A stretch of 64,000 nt of DNA from Chryseobacterium indologenes (GCF_002025665.1 NZ_CP018786.1:4402001-4466000); one strand, 5' to 3'. Shown: positions 33,111-42,434, numbered from the stretch's first letter. Numbers and translations: made by a program. Notes: generated by a model from the sequence alone, not told the origin.

Positions 33111-33770
33111 ATGAAAAAAGCATTTGAATTCCTTACCCATTTAAAAGAAAACAATAATCGTGAATGGTTTGCTCAACACAAATCCGAATACGACACCATT
33201 GTAAAAGAAAACAAAGTTTTTTTTACTCAGATTTATAATACCCTTCAGGAGCACGATCAGCTCAAGGGAATCCATATTTTCAGGATTTATAATGACGTTC
33301 GTTTTTCCAAAGACAAGACGCCGTATAAACCCTATTTCGGAGTGGGATACTCCCGTTCAAAACCTATGCTGAGAGGCGGCTATTATATTCAGCTGGAACC
33401 GGGTAACAGTTTTGTAGGCGGCGGTTTTTGGGGTCCGGAATCCAAAGATTTACTTCGTATCCGTAAAGAATTTGAAATCAGCAGTACAGAAATTGAAAAA
33501 ATTATCTCTGACAAAACTTTTATACAATATTTTGGAGAACTTAAAGGTGACGCTGTAAAAACAGCCCCACGAGGTTTTGATAAAAATCATCCGGCTATAG
33601 ATTTGATCAGAAAAAAGCAGTTTCTGGTGATGCGGAAGTTTACCGATAAGGAAGTTTTATCAGACAATTTTCAAAAAGAAGCCCTGCAAACCTTACTTGC
33701 CATGCGTCCTTTTTTTGATTATATGAGTGAAGTGCTGACCACAGATTTGAACGGGGAACCTTTGTTTTAA
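33111..33770 (+). CDS. DUF2461 family protein
   Basis: A 219-aa protein. FEFLTHLKENNNREWFAQHK at the N-terminus, FRIYNDVRFSKDKTPYKPYF and GGYYIQLEPGNSFVGGG are the conserved blocks of DUF2461. The frame is open from 33078, but the family normally begins just before this first block, so the ATG at 33111 is preferred. The biochemical role is unknown; homologues are widespread cytoplasmic proteins. It continues the transcript that starts at 31242. Confidence 0.85.
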   Translation: MKKAFEFLTHLKENNNREWFAQHKSEYDTIVKENKVFFTQIYNTLQEHDQLKGIHIFRIYNDVRFSKDKTPYKPYFGVGYSRSKPMLRGGYYIQLEPGNSFVGGGFWGPESKDLLRIRKEFEISSTEIEKIISDKTFIQYFGELKGDAVKTAPRGFDKNHPAIDLIRKKQFLVMRKFTDKEVLSDNFQKEALQTLLAMRPFFDYMSEVLTTDLNGEPLF

Positions 33771-33776
33771 AAAGCC

Positions 33777-34331
33777 ATGAAAAAAACGTTCTTATTCATT
33801 TTTACATCTTTTATAGTGTTAGGTTGTTCTGAGAATTCTCAGAAAACAAAATTCATGGATTTTCGAAGTTTTGCATTTCAGGCTCCTAAAGACTGGAACA
33901 AACTGAAAATGGATGCTTACGACAGCAATGCAGGAATTATCGTCACAAAAAATAATGATTCGATTTTCTACGATTACGGACCTTATTCCTATTCATTAGA
34001 AGAAAATATCACGATTATTAGCAGAAGAGATGTCAACGAACTTCTAACGGTGAATCCAAAGGCTGATACAACAGAATTTATTATCATTGATAAAAATTCA
34101 AAGAGAGAAGATTTTGTAAAAAGTAAAATAACCTATAAAAAAATTGATGGGTACAAGGCTAAAATAGTAGAGCCCAAACAAGTGGGAAAAGGCATGACAG
34201 GAATTTATATCGACAGCCTCAAGACTGAATCAATAGGAAAAATCAGATTCAATCTATATGGTACAAATCTGAAAAAAGAAAGTCAGATAGAACTTTTACA
34301 GGCAATTCAAACATTACAATTCCGAAAATAA
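33777..34331 (+). CDS. lipoprotein, PsbP-like
   Basis: A 184-aa protein six bases after the DUF2461 gene. The signal (FLFIFTSFIVLGC) ends in a lipobox. The mature part begins FRSFAFQAPKDWNKLKMDAYDSN, which resembles the start of PsbP/DUF1795-like domains, where a 'f.aP.gW' motif is usual. Periplasm-facing lipoprotein of unknown role. Confidence 0.65.
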   Translation: MKKTFLFIFTSFIVLGCSENSQKTKFMDFRSFAFQAPKDWNKLKMDAYDSNAGIIVTKNNDSIFYDYGPYSYSLEENITIISRRDVNELLTVNPKADTTEFIIIDKNSKREDFVKSKITYKKIDGYKAKIVEPKQVGKGMTGIYIDSLKTESIGKIRFNLYGTNLKKESQIELLQAIQTLQFRK

Positions 34332-34396
34332 TATTTGAAGTACAGAAAAAATAAGCGTCTCTTTTTTTGTATTTTACCCCAATTAAAAAGCAACCC

Positions 34397-35365
34397 ATGA
34401 AAATAAAAATCCTTCTACTCCTTTTATTTATCGTCAACGCTGTCAAGGCACAAATCACAGAGAAAATCACCATACCTTCCGGTGTTGTTTATCACTATGC
34501 TGATGATAAAACAAATGAGAAAGCAAAAAAAATGCTTACCGAGAGCCTTACCAATACAGCCAATAATGATCTGTTGGGGAAAAATTTAATTATAGGCCCA
34601 ACTCTTTGGAAAAGGTTTAAAAATATTGAAAGCTTAAAAACGATACCTGACAGTTTGATTTTCCACATAGATGATATGGAAATTGAAGGGAAAATGGCAA
34701 AAAAACTGGATGACTCAAAAAAGATCTGGAATGAATTTAAAAAAGAAGTTTCCGGAAATTATCAGATCAGAAAAGCCAATGAAGATGAATTAAAATATTA
34801 TTGGTCCACCATTTCGTTTGACATCCAGGAGCCTTTATTCATTCTGCACACCGAAAATCATGATTACATCGTAAATTTCCTGAAAGAAAAGCTGAAATTA
34901 TTCTGGCTTGATGAGTTTCCCAATAAAAATGCTTACAACAATCCCATTGATAACGGAACCTATACAACAGAGGGAACTTTCAAAAAGTATAGAAATGGTA
35001 ATGAAGTTTACATGACCGATAAGGGAAACAAAGAAACAAAACTTGAAAAAGTACTCTTCTTAAGCAGTGAGCCTGAAATACAGGCCAATTCTTCCGTTGA
35101 GGATATTCAGTCTGTTATAGAAAAGACCAACAAGATCTTTGAAAATCTGTTCAAAAACTCTACGAAAGCAGGAAAAATAATGGTTCAATTCGAATTAGGA
35201 AAAAAGAAGAATGACATCCAATATGCGGTTAGAGATGATCTGGATCTGGAAATTATGAAAGAATTCGAAAAACAGGTCAATGAAGAAAAATATCCCAATT
35301 CCAAAAAAAATACGGTGAAATTTCAGCTGATTTATAAGGTCAATTCTTATAATGATACAGAATAA
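34397..35365 (+). CDS. exported protein of unknown function
   Basis: A 322-aa protein from the ATG at 34397, with a signal peptide (ILLLLLFIVNAVKAQ). The frame is open ten codons earlier, but only this ATG gives a standard signal peptide. The mature part is rich in Lys, Glu and Asn and contains FEKQVNEEKYPNSKKNTVKF near its end. No family is recognised. Part of the plus-strand array of exported orphans. Confidence 0.62.
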   Translation: MKIKILLLLLFIVNAVKAQITEKITIPSGVVYHYADDKTNEKAKKMLTESLTNTANNDLLGKNLIIGPTLWKRFKNIESLKTIPDSLIFHIDDMEIEGKMAKKLDDSKKIWNEFKKEVSGNYQIRKANEDELKYYWSTISFDIQEPLFILHTENHDYIVNFLKEKLKLFWLDEFPNKNAYNNPIDNGTYTTEGTFKKYRNGNEVYMTDKGNKETKLEKVLFLSSEPEIQANSSVEDIQSVIEKTNKIFENLFKNSTKAGKIMVQFELGKKKNDIQYAVRDDLDLEIMKEFEKQVNEEKYPNSKKNTVKFQLIYKVNSYNDTE

Positions 35366-35428
35366 ACGATCTTTATTCTATTTTCCTATTCACTTATTTG
35401 TAATTTAGGCACTTAAAAAAACAAACCC

Positions 35429-36070
35429 ATGAAACTGTATATTTTATTTTCTCTTTTTTTTATTTCCGGCATCGTAACCGGACAAGAGAAAGAATATCCA
35501 TCCATCAAAAAAGGAGATTTCCCGGAAGGCGTTTATATGACACTGGAAGATGTTTTAAATAAAAAACCTTCTTCCACCGAAGAAGTATACTTCAAAGTCT
35601 GTGAAAAATGTGATACTCTTGCTCTGCCGGAAAAGGCTCTTTTTTACTTTAAGCAAAAGAATAAAAGAGTGAAATTTCCGCTAGCCGTTTCGCATAAAGG
35701 GGAAATGTATTTTCAGACCTATAGAAAATATACCAACAGGGACGATAAAGGATATGATCCGGACCAATATTCAAGATTTTGTAAAGTTCTGAACTATGGA
35801 AGATTCATTTATTTTGAAGAAAACATGAAAGGCTTATGGTCCAAGGCATTTTTAGGAGCATTAAGCCCTCTTACCTACTCTATCAATGGAAAAACGAAAG
35901 GAATTGTTTTAGATTTAGACAATAAAGAATTTAATATTCTGCAAAATTGTGATGATTTAAATGATTTCCTATCCAAACACGATATTCCTGAATTTCAATG
36001 TAATTCAGAAACCTTCACCATTGGAGATTTGAGAACAAAAATTGAAGAAATTAATCTGCCTTACCGCTAA
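35429..36070 (+). CDS. exported protein of unknown function
   Basis: A 213-aa protein with a signal peptide (ILFSLFFISGIVTGQ). The mature protein starts YPSIKKGDFPEGVYMTLEDV, a type of opening shared by several flavobacterial orphans that begin with a 'GvY.tleDfl.k.p' motif. A CEKC pair (about residue 60) could bind metal or form a disulfide. The next gene starts five bases after its stop codon. Confidence 0.6.
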   Translation: MKLYILFSLFFISGIVTGQEKEYPSIKKGDFPEGVYMTLEDVLNKKPSSTEEVYFKVCEKCDTLALPEKALFYFKQKNKRVKFPLAVSHKGEMYFQTYRKYTNRDDKGYDPDQYSRFCKVLNYGRFIYFEENMKGLWSKAFLGALSPLTYSINGKTKGIVLDLDNKEFNILQNCDDLNDFLSKHDIPEFQCNSETFTIGDLRTKIEEINLPYR

Positions 36071-36074
36071 GCAG

Positions 36075-36758
36075 ATGAACAAGCTTAAGTTTATAATTCT
36101 TGTAAAATCCAGGATTTTTTTACTTTTTCTAGTACTATTTTCTGTGAAAATAGCTGCCTGCAAATGCAATGGCACTCCTACTTTAAAATCTTCATTTGAA
36201 AGTGCTGATTTTGTTTTTATTGGGGAAATATATGATATTACAGAAGTTCCGTCCGGATTTAAAACGGTCCAGAATATTCTAAGTAAAGTAAAAATCAATA
36301 AGACCTACAAATCGGATTCCTATGATGGATTTTATACACACAATGCTAGCCTTTTCGGATCTCCGCTGCATTCCTGCGATGTTCTTTTTACCCAAAAAGG
36401 GAAATATCTGATTTTCGCCTATGATGAAAAAGATACCGGACTTCTCTACTCTGACCAGTGTTTTATTCAAAAAAAACTGGATGAGCTGTCACCGGAAGAA
36501 TTAAAAGAACTGGAGTCATTAAGTTTTGAGTATAAAAAAATATCTGAAAATTCCGATACATCCGATCATGCTGAACTTACAGATTTAATTGTGGACGACT
36601 CCAATCAATCCGACAGAGAAATTAGGGAACAAAAAAGAGAAATATCAACACTTCATCAGCAGAATAACAGGTACAAAATCGTCATTTATATTTCCATTTT
36701 TGTAATTATTATGCTTCTGATAGCTTTAATCATTTTACGCAGGAAATACAGAAACTGA
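36075..36758 (+). CDS. membrane-anchored protein with NTR/TIMP-like domain
   Basis: A 227-aa protein from the ATG at 36075. A signal peptide (FLLFLVLFSVKIAA) is followed by CKCNG and FESADFVFIGEI, the opening of the tissue-inhibitor-of-metalloproteinase NTR fold. Two further cysteines (HSCDVLF, SDQCF) may form disulfides. A coiled stretch and a C-terminal membrane helix (IVIYISIFVIIMLLIALIIL) anchor it, with an RRKYRN tail inside. The frame is open from 36042, but the ATG here gives the signal peptide directly. Protease inhibition is not implied by the fold alone. Confidence 0.68.
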   Translation: MNKLKFIILVKSRIFLLFLVLFSVKIAACKCNGTPTLKSSFESADFVFIGEIYDITEVPSGFKTVQNILSKVKINKTYKSDSYDGFYTHNASLFGSPLHSCDVLFTQKGKYLIFAYDEKDTGLLYSDQCFIQKKLDELSPEELKELESLSFEYKKISENSDTSDHAELTDLIVDDSNQSDREIREQKREISTLHQQNNRYKIVIYISIFVIIMLLIALIILRRKYRN

Positions 36759-36797
36759 AACATTCTACATCTGAACTATTGAATGATTAGAAAGCAA

Positions 36798-36805
36798 TAT
36801 ATTTG
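36798..36805 (+). promoter_or_regulatory. -7 promoter element of the RibD_C-like gene
   Basis: TATATTTG, 44 bp before the ATG of the gene at 36850. Confidence 0.5.
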
Positions 36806-36849
36806 TTCTGAAATCTCATGTCTTAAAATAAAATAATACCCAATCCAAA

Positions 36850-37389
36850 ATGAAAAAAATAATACTAGACCTTGCCATTACATTAGACGGATTTATTGAA
36901 GGACCCAACGGAGAAACCGACTGGTGTATCATGGATGATGATATGGATTTTGATGGATTTCTTTCCGGCATAGACACTATTTTCTATGGAAGAGTAAGTT
37001 ATGATGCATGGGGAAATTATCAGCCGGAAGAAAATTCAGGTTTAGAAGAACAAAAACTTTGGGAAGCAGTCCATTCAAAGAATAAATTTGTCTTTTCCAG
37101 TCAGAACAGAGAAGATGAGAATGCTGTTTTTATCAGTTCGGATATTGTGGAAAAAGTTTCGGAAATAAAAAGTCAGGGAGGAAAAGACATCTGGTTGTAT
37201 GGAGGAGCAAGTCTTATTAAAACATTTATTCAGCATAATCTTATTGATACCTACAGAATATCTGTCCACCCAATTGCTCTTGGAAAAGGAAAACCTCTTT
37301 TTGAAGATTTAAAAGAAAGACTGCATCTAAAATTGGTGAAAACCAATGTTTTCAAATCCGGTGTAGTACAGCTTATTTATGAAGTTTAA
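36850..37389 (+). CDS. dihydrofolate reductase-like protein (RibD C-terminal family)
   Basis: A 179-aa protein. LDLAITLDGFIEGPNGETDW and DTIFYGRVSYDAW match the RibD_C/DHFR-like NADPH-binding family, as do WLYGGASLIKTFIQHNLIDT and HPIALGKGKPLF. Such stand-alone proteins are probably NADPH-dependent reductases of unknown substrate; this one is not fused to a deaminase and is far from the rib gene at 45.5 kb. It has its own promoter. Confidence 0.87.
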   Translation: MKKIILDLAITLDGFIEGPNGETDWCIMDDDMDFDGFLSGIDTIFYGRVSYDAWGNYQPEENSGLEEQKLWEAVHSKNKFVFSSQNREDENAVFISSDIVEKVSEIKSQGGKDIWLYGGASLIKTFIQHNLIDTYRISVHPIALGKGKPLFEDLKERLHLKLVKTNVFKSGVVQLIYEV

Positions 37390-37419
37390 GCCAAAATAAA
37401 AAACGAATTAACCACAATC

Positions 37420-38211
37420 ATGAAAAAAATAGTAGGAATCTTTTTTTGTATGGTGGCTTCCTGTATGATGTCCGGACAAAATATTTCTGTCATTGAAAAA
37501 AAACTTAACCGTTCTTTTCAAAGAATTCAATACTGGTACGATACAAGCCGCAAGAATATCCTCACCGAGGACTCTCTTTACGCTGCCAATAGAAAGTTCG
37601 AAAAATTATTACATCACTATACATCATCCAATCCTCAAACCCTAAGGCATGATTTTAAATCACTTACAAAAAGTGGTTTAGTTATCAGTTCGTCAGAAGA
37701 TGGGAAATTTAGAATCTATTCTTGGAATACGTTAACCGGAGGAACAATGCGTTTTTACAGAAGTGTTTTCCAGTACGAATCCGGTAAAAAAGTACAGAGT
37801 GAAACGTTGAAAAGCGATATGGAGCAGGATGCAGAATCCAATTATTATCAGATTAATGATATTGTATCACAGAATAAAAAGTATTATCTGGCCCAGAACA
37901 TTTCTGTATACAGCACTGCACTTTATTACTATAGAGTAAAAGTTTTTTCTATTGACAATGGAAAATTGAACAGCAATGCTAAACTTATAAAAACCGCTTC
38001 CGGAATCCAAAATGAGTTAAGCTATGAATTGGATTTTATAGCATCTCCTAACACCAATAATTCAATCAAAACCAAAACATTTGAAAACCTGGATATTCAA
38101 TATGATCCTAAAAAGAAAATCATCAGTATTCCGTTAATTCTTGATGATTCTAAGATTACAGAAAAGAAAATCCGTTACCAGTTCAAAGGGAAGTACTTTG
38201 AAAAAATATAG
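37420..38211 (+). CDS. exported protein of unknown function
   Basis: A 263-aa protein with a signal peptide (IVGIFFCMVASCMMSGQ). The mature part has two predicted regions: a helical N-terminus (VIEKKLNRSFQRIQYWYDTS) and a beta-rich C-terminus with YYYRVKVFSIDNGKLN and LIKTASGIQNELSYELDF. No family recognised. Its stop codon is one base before the ATG of the next gene. Confidence 0.6.
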   Translation: MKKIVGIFFCMVASCMMSGQNISVIEKKLNRSFQRIQYWYDTSRKNILTEDSLYAANRKFEKLLHHYTSSNPQTLRHDFKSLTKSGLVISSSEDGKFRIYSWNTLTGGTMRFYRSVFQYESGKKVQSETLKSDMEQDAESNYYQINDIVSQNKKYYLAQNISVYSTALYYYRVKVFSIDNGKLNSNAKLIKTASGIQNELSYELDFIASPNTNNSIKTKTFENLDIQYDPKKKIISIPLILDDSKITEKKIRYQFKGKYFEKI

Positions 38212-38212
38212 G

Positions 38213-38758
38213 ATGAAAAAAATCATTGCTGCTACAGGTCTGGTATTAGTTCTGACCCTTTATAACTACCCTGTTTATGACGACAAAAAAATAACATTTG
38301 CTATTATTTTTCTTTGTTTTGTGGTTCTTGTATTTTCCATTACTAAACTCTATTCTCCTGAAGAAAAAGATTATGATTCATTTGAAAAGGAAATGGATAG
38401 CCTGCATACACTTGATGGAATCTTTCAATACACAAAAGATGGATTTTTTTTCAGGCAGAATAGCGGAACAGAATTTATAAAATGGGATGAAATAATATCT
38501 GTTTACTCATTGACTATTCCTTCTCCATTTGATAAAAAGCAATCCGGACTGGAAATCATTACCAATGAAAAAAATTATGAATTTGATCAAAAGGTAACCC
38601 CGGGAATCGTAAAATTAGAAGATCAGCTTTCGATTAATCTTCCAACTTGGGAGCTGAATTCACCAACGATGAAGATGAACAATTTCGGACTTAAGAAAAA
38701 GAAATTATATGAAAAAAAACTTGCTCTAAAGATAGATGATTATGCCGGTCACCATTGA
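38213..38758 (+). CDS. small membrane protein
   Basis: A 181-aa protein from the ATG at 38213, one base after the preceding stop. Two hydrophobic segments near the N-terminus (IIAATGLVLVLTLYNYPVY and ITFAIIFLCFVVLVFSI) precede a soluble domain with FIKWDEIISVYSLTIPSPFD, a PH-like pattern. Similar in layout to the proteins at 30557 and 38736. Its end overlaps the next gene. Confidence 0.58.
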   Translation: MKKIIAATGLVLVLTLYNYPVYDDKKITFAIIFLCFVVLVFSITKLYSPEEKDYDSFEKEMDSLHTLDGIFQYTKDGFFFRQNSGTEFIKWDEIISVYSLTIPSPFDKKQSGLEIITNEKNYEFDQKVTPGIVKLEDQLSINLPTWELNSPTMKMNNFGLKKKKLYEKKLALKIDDYAGHH

Positions 38759-39245
38759 AATAAAAAACAGAACCAATTGGGCTGTGACCATTATATTGGG
38801 TTTAGGCTTGTTGATCCTTTCTCTTATTATCCTGATTATTATTCCTCTTTTAAGCATCCAGGCAGAAGGTTTCTTTTTTATTGTAAACTACATTTCATTT
38901 GCTACTCCTTTTGCGGCATTTTTTATACTATTTCTATATATCTGGTTATGGAATACTTTCGGAAAAACAATCCTCATCATTGAACCCGAAAAAATCACAG
39001 TCCGACATAAAAAGAAATTGTTTACCAGTCCCCAAATCTATTTAAAAAAAGAAATTGATCAGATTCAGGTAAAAGATTTTCAGGTAGAAAAATATAAATT
39101 CGGAGTTCGTTACCATCTTTCTATGGGTGGTTCAACCTATTCTGTTATTTTCATACAAAATGACAACGAAATAAGAGTTGTAGACTGGATCACCGAAACC
39201 AAAGCCTGTGAAATAACAGATGAAATTAAAAAAATGTGGTATTAA
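38736..39245 (+). CDS. small membrane protein
   Basis: A 169-aa protein with two membrane helices (VTIILGLGLLILSLIILIII and YISFATPFAAFFILFLYIWL). A PH-like cytoplasmic domain follows (ILIIEPEKITVRHKKKLF, GSTYSVIFIQNDNEIRVVDW). It overlaps the preceding gene by 23 bp, so the two are likely made together. Alternative ATG at 38742 would shorten it by two residues. Function unknown. Confidence 0.58.
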   Translation: MIMPVTIEIKNRTNWAVTIILGLGLLILSLIILIIIPLLSIQAEGFFFIVNYISFATPFAAFFILFLYIWLWNTFGKTILIIEPEKITVRHKKKLFTSPQIYLKKEIDQIQVKDFQVEKYKFGVRYHLSMGGSTYSVIFIQNDNEIRVVDWITETKACEITDEIKKMWY

Positions 39246-39246
39246 A

Positions 39247-39692
39247 ATGAAGAAAACCGATCAATTAAAACACCGCATCTGTATTTCAAAAATAAAAAGA
39301 ACTACCTTTAAACCCTACCATGCTTTTCAATGGACAAAATTTTACGAAGACAATCATTCTTTTTATAATGCATATCCTGACATCCCAATTCAATTAAATG
39401 AAAATTAAATGAAGAAGAACTTCTGATCTGTTCTACTATTATCGACTTAGATAATTACAGTATTCTGACGACTCAGAAATTGATCACCTTAGAAAACGGG
39501 ATTTTAGAATCCGGACTCATTAAAAATACAGAAAATGGATAATATGGAAATTTTAAGGGGTACGAAAATGAGAAGTTTACTTTCGGAAAAATTATTCTGG
39601 AACATGGAAAAACCATAAAATATTTTATTGAAACAGGAAAAGCTTCTATGATCATGGTGTATGGTGTTAAAACGTTAATTCAAATTAAATAA
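39247..39692 (+). pseudogene. broken orphan gene: 11-bp duplication frameshift plus in-frame stop
   Basis: The gene starts MKKTDQLKHRICISKIKR and runs to IPIQLNEN before a stop at 39406. An 11-bp tandem duplication (AATTAAATGAA at 39392-39402 and 39403-39413) shifts the frame. Removing one copy restores IPIQLNEEELLICSTIIDLD, and the coding sequence continues to NTENG, then TAA at 39540. It resumes in the same frame as YGNFKGYENEKFTFGKIIL and ends ...KTLIQIK. The family is unknown, but two lesions in one gene show it is no longer intact. Confidence 0.8.
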
Positions 39693-39775
39693 TCTTCTAC
39701 TCTTCTTCAATAAAACATTTTTAAAACCCCATGTAATATCATCACACTTAAAAGTGTCTTATTTAAAAAAATTAC

Positions 39776-41386
39776 ATGAAATCTATTCTCATCTGTATCG
39801 TTTTAATGCTTGCAGTACATCCTCTTTTTTCGCAGAAATCTAAAAAACTGGAACAATTATTTTCAACGTATGAAAAAGCAGGATTGTTTAATGGTTCTGT
39901 TTTGATTGCCGAAAAAGGAAAAATTATTTTTGAAAATAGCTATGGTTACAGAAATGCTCCTAAAAAAGAGAAAAATACCAACAACAGTCTTTACAGAGTT
40001 TTCTCTACCACCAAAATGTTCACTGCAACTGTTATTTTTCAGTTGGAAGAACAGGGAAAATTATCTTTGAATGACAAACTCTCCAAATATTATCCTGATT
40101 TTCCGAAAGGCGACAGCATTACCATTGCCCAGTTGCTTTCCCACACTTCAGGAATTCCCAATGATACGAACTCTGAATACACGATAGATGAGGAAACATT
40201 TTTAAAATATATTTCTGCGAAACCTTTGAATTTTTCCCCTGGTAAGGATTGGGATTACTCCAATTCCGGATATTATATTCTCGGTTATATCATTAAGAAA
40301 GTTACAGGTCTGAATTATGATCAGGTCATAGAAAATAATATCCTGAAGCCTCTGAAAATGAATCATAGCGGATTCAACTTCAATAATGTCACGGATGAAA
40401 ACAAGGCATTTGGATATGAGTTTTTATCTGATAAAAGGTCTAACGAAGCATTACGTTTCAAAACCGATCATCCTTTTGCTGCAGGGGCAATGTATTCTAC
40501 GGTGGAAGATCTTTTTAAATTTAATGAAGCGTTAAAAAACTATACCCTTCTTAAAAAAGAGACCACAGATAAAGCTTTTACCCCTTATCTTAAAGATCAT
40601 TATGGCTTAGGTTTCCAGATCTCGACGGGTTTTGATAAAAAACGGGTTGGTCATGATGGTGGTGGACCTGGTTATAGAAGCCGATATTACAGAGTTCTGG
40701 ATGATGATATCTGTGTGATTGTAATTTCCAATTCAGAACTTTCGCACTCTGATTTTATTATTCCTCAAGTAGAAAAAATACTGTACAATAAATCTTATAG
40801 CATTCCAACTATTGCAAAAGTGAATGTGGAAGATTTAAAAAAGCTGGAAGGTGTTTACTCCACAGAAAATTCAAATTTTTATATAACCAGTAACGATGGG
40901 CAACTTGTTTTCAAAGAAGGCAGCTATCGAAGAAATTCCTTGTTGCCAAAAAGCAAAACATCATTTCAGCTGGATGAAAAATTCACCTGTACGTTCCAAC
41001 CGGATCAAAACGGAAAAATAAATACCGTTGTCATCCATTTCTGGGATGGAACTGTAAAAACAGCAAAAAGAAATACCAATACTCTTACGTGGGGAATTAT
41101 TGGAAATGCCACTCCGAACGGTTGGGATGGAAAAGATATTCCGTTACAAACAGATCCTAAAAATCCGAATATTTATTTTCTGAAAAACTATGCATTGAAA
41201 AAAGGTAATTTAAAATTCAGATTTAATAATGACTGGGGATACAGCCTCGGTCTGAATAATGATAATAAAAGTATTGCCTTTGATGCCTATGATTTCCCAA
41301 TCCATGAAGATGGAATTTATGATATTGTTCTTGACATGACCAATGCTGTACAGCCACAATACAGCATAAAAAATTCAAATCCATAA
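39776..41386 (+). CDS. exported serine hydrolase, class C beta-lactamase family
   Basis: A 536-aa protein with a signal peptide (ILICIVLMLAVHPLFSQ). The penicillin-binding motifs are present: S77-T-T-K80 (SxxK), Y161-S-N163 (YxN) and HDGGGPGY in the third-motif position. The extra ~200-residue C-terminal region (from about 340) is beta-rich. This domain type includes D-aminopeptidases, esterases and beta-lactamases; the substrate cannot be assigned. It is probably periplasmic. Confidence 0.88.
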   Translation: MKSILICIVLMLAVHPLFSQKSKKLEQLFSTYEKAGLFNGSVLIAEKGKIIFENSYGYRNAPKKEKNTNNSLYRVFSTTKMFTATVIFQLEEQGKLSLNDKLSKYYPDFPKGDSITIAQLLSHTSGIPNDTNSEYTIDEETFLKYISAKPLNFSPGKDWDYSNSGYYILGYIIKKVTGLNYDQVIENNILKPLKMNHSGFNFNNVTDENKAFGYEFLSDKRSNEALRFKTDHPFAAGAMYSTVEDLFKFNEALKNYTLLKKETTDKAFTPYLKDHYGLGFQISTGFDKKRVGHDGGGPGYRSRYYRVLDDDICVIVISNSELSHSDFIIPQVEKILYNKSYSIPTIAKVNVEDLKKLEGVYSTENSNFYITSNDGQLVFKEGSYRRNSLLPKSKTSFQLDEKFTCTFQPDQNGKINTVVIHFWDGTVKTAKRNTNTLTWGIIGNATPNGWDGKDIPLQTDPKNPNIYFLKNYALKKGNLKFRFNNDWGYSLGLNNDNKSIAFDAYDFPIHEDGIYDIVLDMTNAVQPQYSIKNSNP

Positions 41387-41422
41387 AACCAGCATTCACA
41401 AAGTAAAAAATACACATTTTCA

Positions 41423-41449
41423 AGCCGTTTTGTTTTCAAAGCGGTTTTT
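41423..41449 (+). terminator. terminator of the serine hydrolase gene
   Basis: AGCCGTTTTG / CAAAGCGGTT forms an imperfect stem (one G-U) followed by a T-run. Confidence 0.7.
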
Positions 41450-41517
41450 ATTTTGAATATCCATTACTATTTTTTATTATTTTTATATCACACAAAATCA
41501 AATACAAAATAGAATCT

Positions 41518-41901
41518 ATGCCCCATTTTATAATAGATTGTTCGCAGGATATTCTTCAGCAGATAACACCCGATGAATTGATGGATGCCGTTTATGAAGT
41601 GGCAAACGGAACAGGACTATTTGCTCCCAATGACATCAAAGTAAGACTTCAGCCCTATCAGTATTACAAATTAGGCAGTGGCAAAAAAAACTTTCTGCAT
41701 GTGTTTGGATATATCATGCAGGGACGCAGTACAGAACAAAAAGCTAATCTCTCAAAACAAATCTGTACCCGACTTTCAGAATTACTGCCTGATATTTCTT
41801 TTCTTTCTGTAAATATCAGTGATTTTGAAGCAGCGACCTACAGTAACAAAGCACTCATTAATCCTGAAAACATGGATAAAAACAGGCATTTCGGTTTATA
41901 A
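41518..41901 (+). CDS. 5-carboxymethyl-2-hydroxymuconate isomerase family protein
   Basis: A 127-aa protein. Residue 2 is proline (MPHFIIDCS), the N-terminal catalytic Pro of the tautomerase superfamily after Met removal. VRLQPYQYYKLG and NFLHVFGYIMQGRSTEQK match the CHMI (HpcD) family. In homoprotocatechuate degradation this enzyme isomerises CHM; no other genes of that pathway are seen here, so a different or orphan role is likely. Confidence 0.82.
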   Translation: MPHFIIDCSQDILQQITPDELMDAVYEVANGTGLFAPNDIKVRLQPYQYYKLGSGKKNFLHVFGYIMQGRSTEQKANLSKQICTRLSELLPDISFLSVNISDFEAATYSNKALINPENMDKNRHFGL

Positions 41902-41930
41902 CATCTTTACACCAACTAAACATTAATCAT

Positions 41931-42434
41931 ATGAGCTTAAAAACATTAGTCAGCAAAAGTGCACAGTACAACAATTGGGTAGTCAATAAATATATCGACT
42001 GGTTATCCACAAAGTCTGATGAACAACTTAACCAGGAAACCATTTCCAGTTTTCCGACAATTTTAAAAACGTTACACCACATCTGGCAAACACAGGAATA
42101 CTGGTGGAGTCATATTTCTGAAAAGGATGATTTTGATTTTGTAAAAACAACAGAGACTACCAGCAAAGAAGATATTTTCAATGCTATAAAAAACAACTCG
42201 CAGAAACTGGTAGATTATGTGGAAAGTTTATCTGAAGAAGATCTTTCAAAAAATGTAAAAATAGAATCTCAATGGTTTCAGTGTGATTTTTCCAAATACG
42301 AGTATATCCAGCATGCTATTCTTCACGGAACGTATCACAGAGGACAAATCGTAACAATGGGAAGAAATATAGGAATCACGGATGCTCCCATGACCGATTT
42401 TAATTTCTGGAATATTTATAAAGATCAGCAATAA
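41931..42434 (+). CDS. DinB/YfiT-like four-helix-bundle protein
   Basis: A 167-aa protein. YNNWVVNKYIDWLSTK at the start, TLHHIWQTQEYWWSHI with a metal-ligand histidine, and HAILHGTYHRGQIV with the second His pair match the DinB-like family. Members are metal-binding, sometimes thiol transferases (bacillithiol). Not related to the Pol IV gene dinB at the right edge. It follows the isomerase gene by 29 bp. Confidence 0.83.
   Translation: MSLKTLVSKSAQYNNWVVNKYIDWLSTKSDEQLNQETISSFPTILKTLHHIWQTQEYWWSHISEKDDFDFVKTTETTSKEDIFNAIKNNSQKLVDYVESLSEEDLSKNVKIESQWFQCDFSKYEYIQHAILHGTYHRGQIVTMGRNIGITDAPMTDFNFWNIYKDQQ

Noticed and set aside
36075..36758. Calling the NTR/TIMP-like protein a metalloprotease inhibitor
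   Set aside because: Only the fold-type opening (CKC...FESADFVFIGEI) is visible; inhibitor function in bacteria is not established by this motif.
41931..42434. Naming this DinB-like gene as dinB (Pol IV)
   Set aside because: The protein is a four-helix-bundle metal-binding family member; the real Pol IV gene starts at 63639 with Y-family polymerase motifs.
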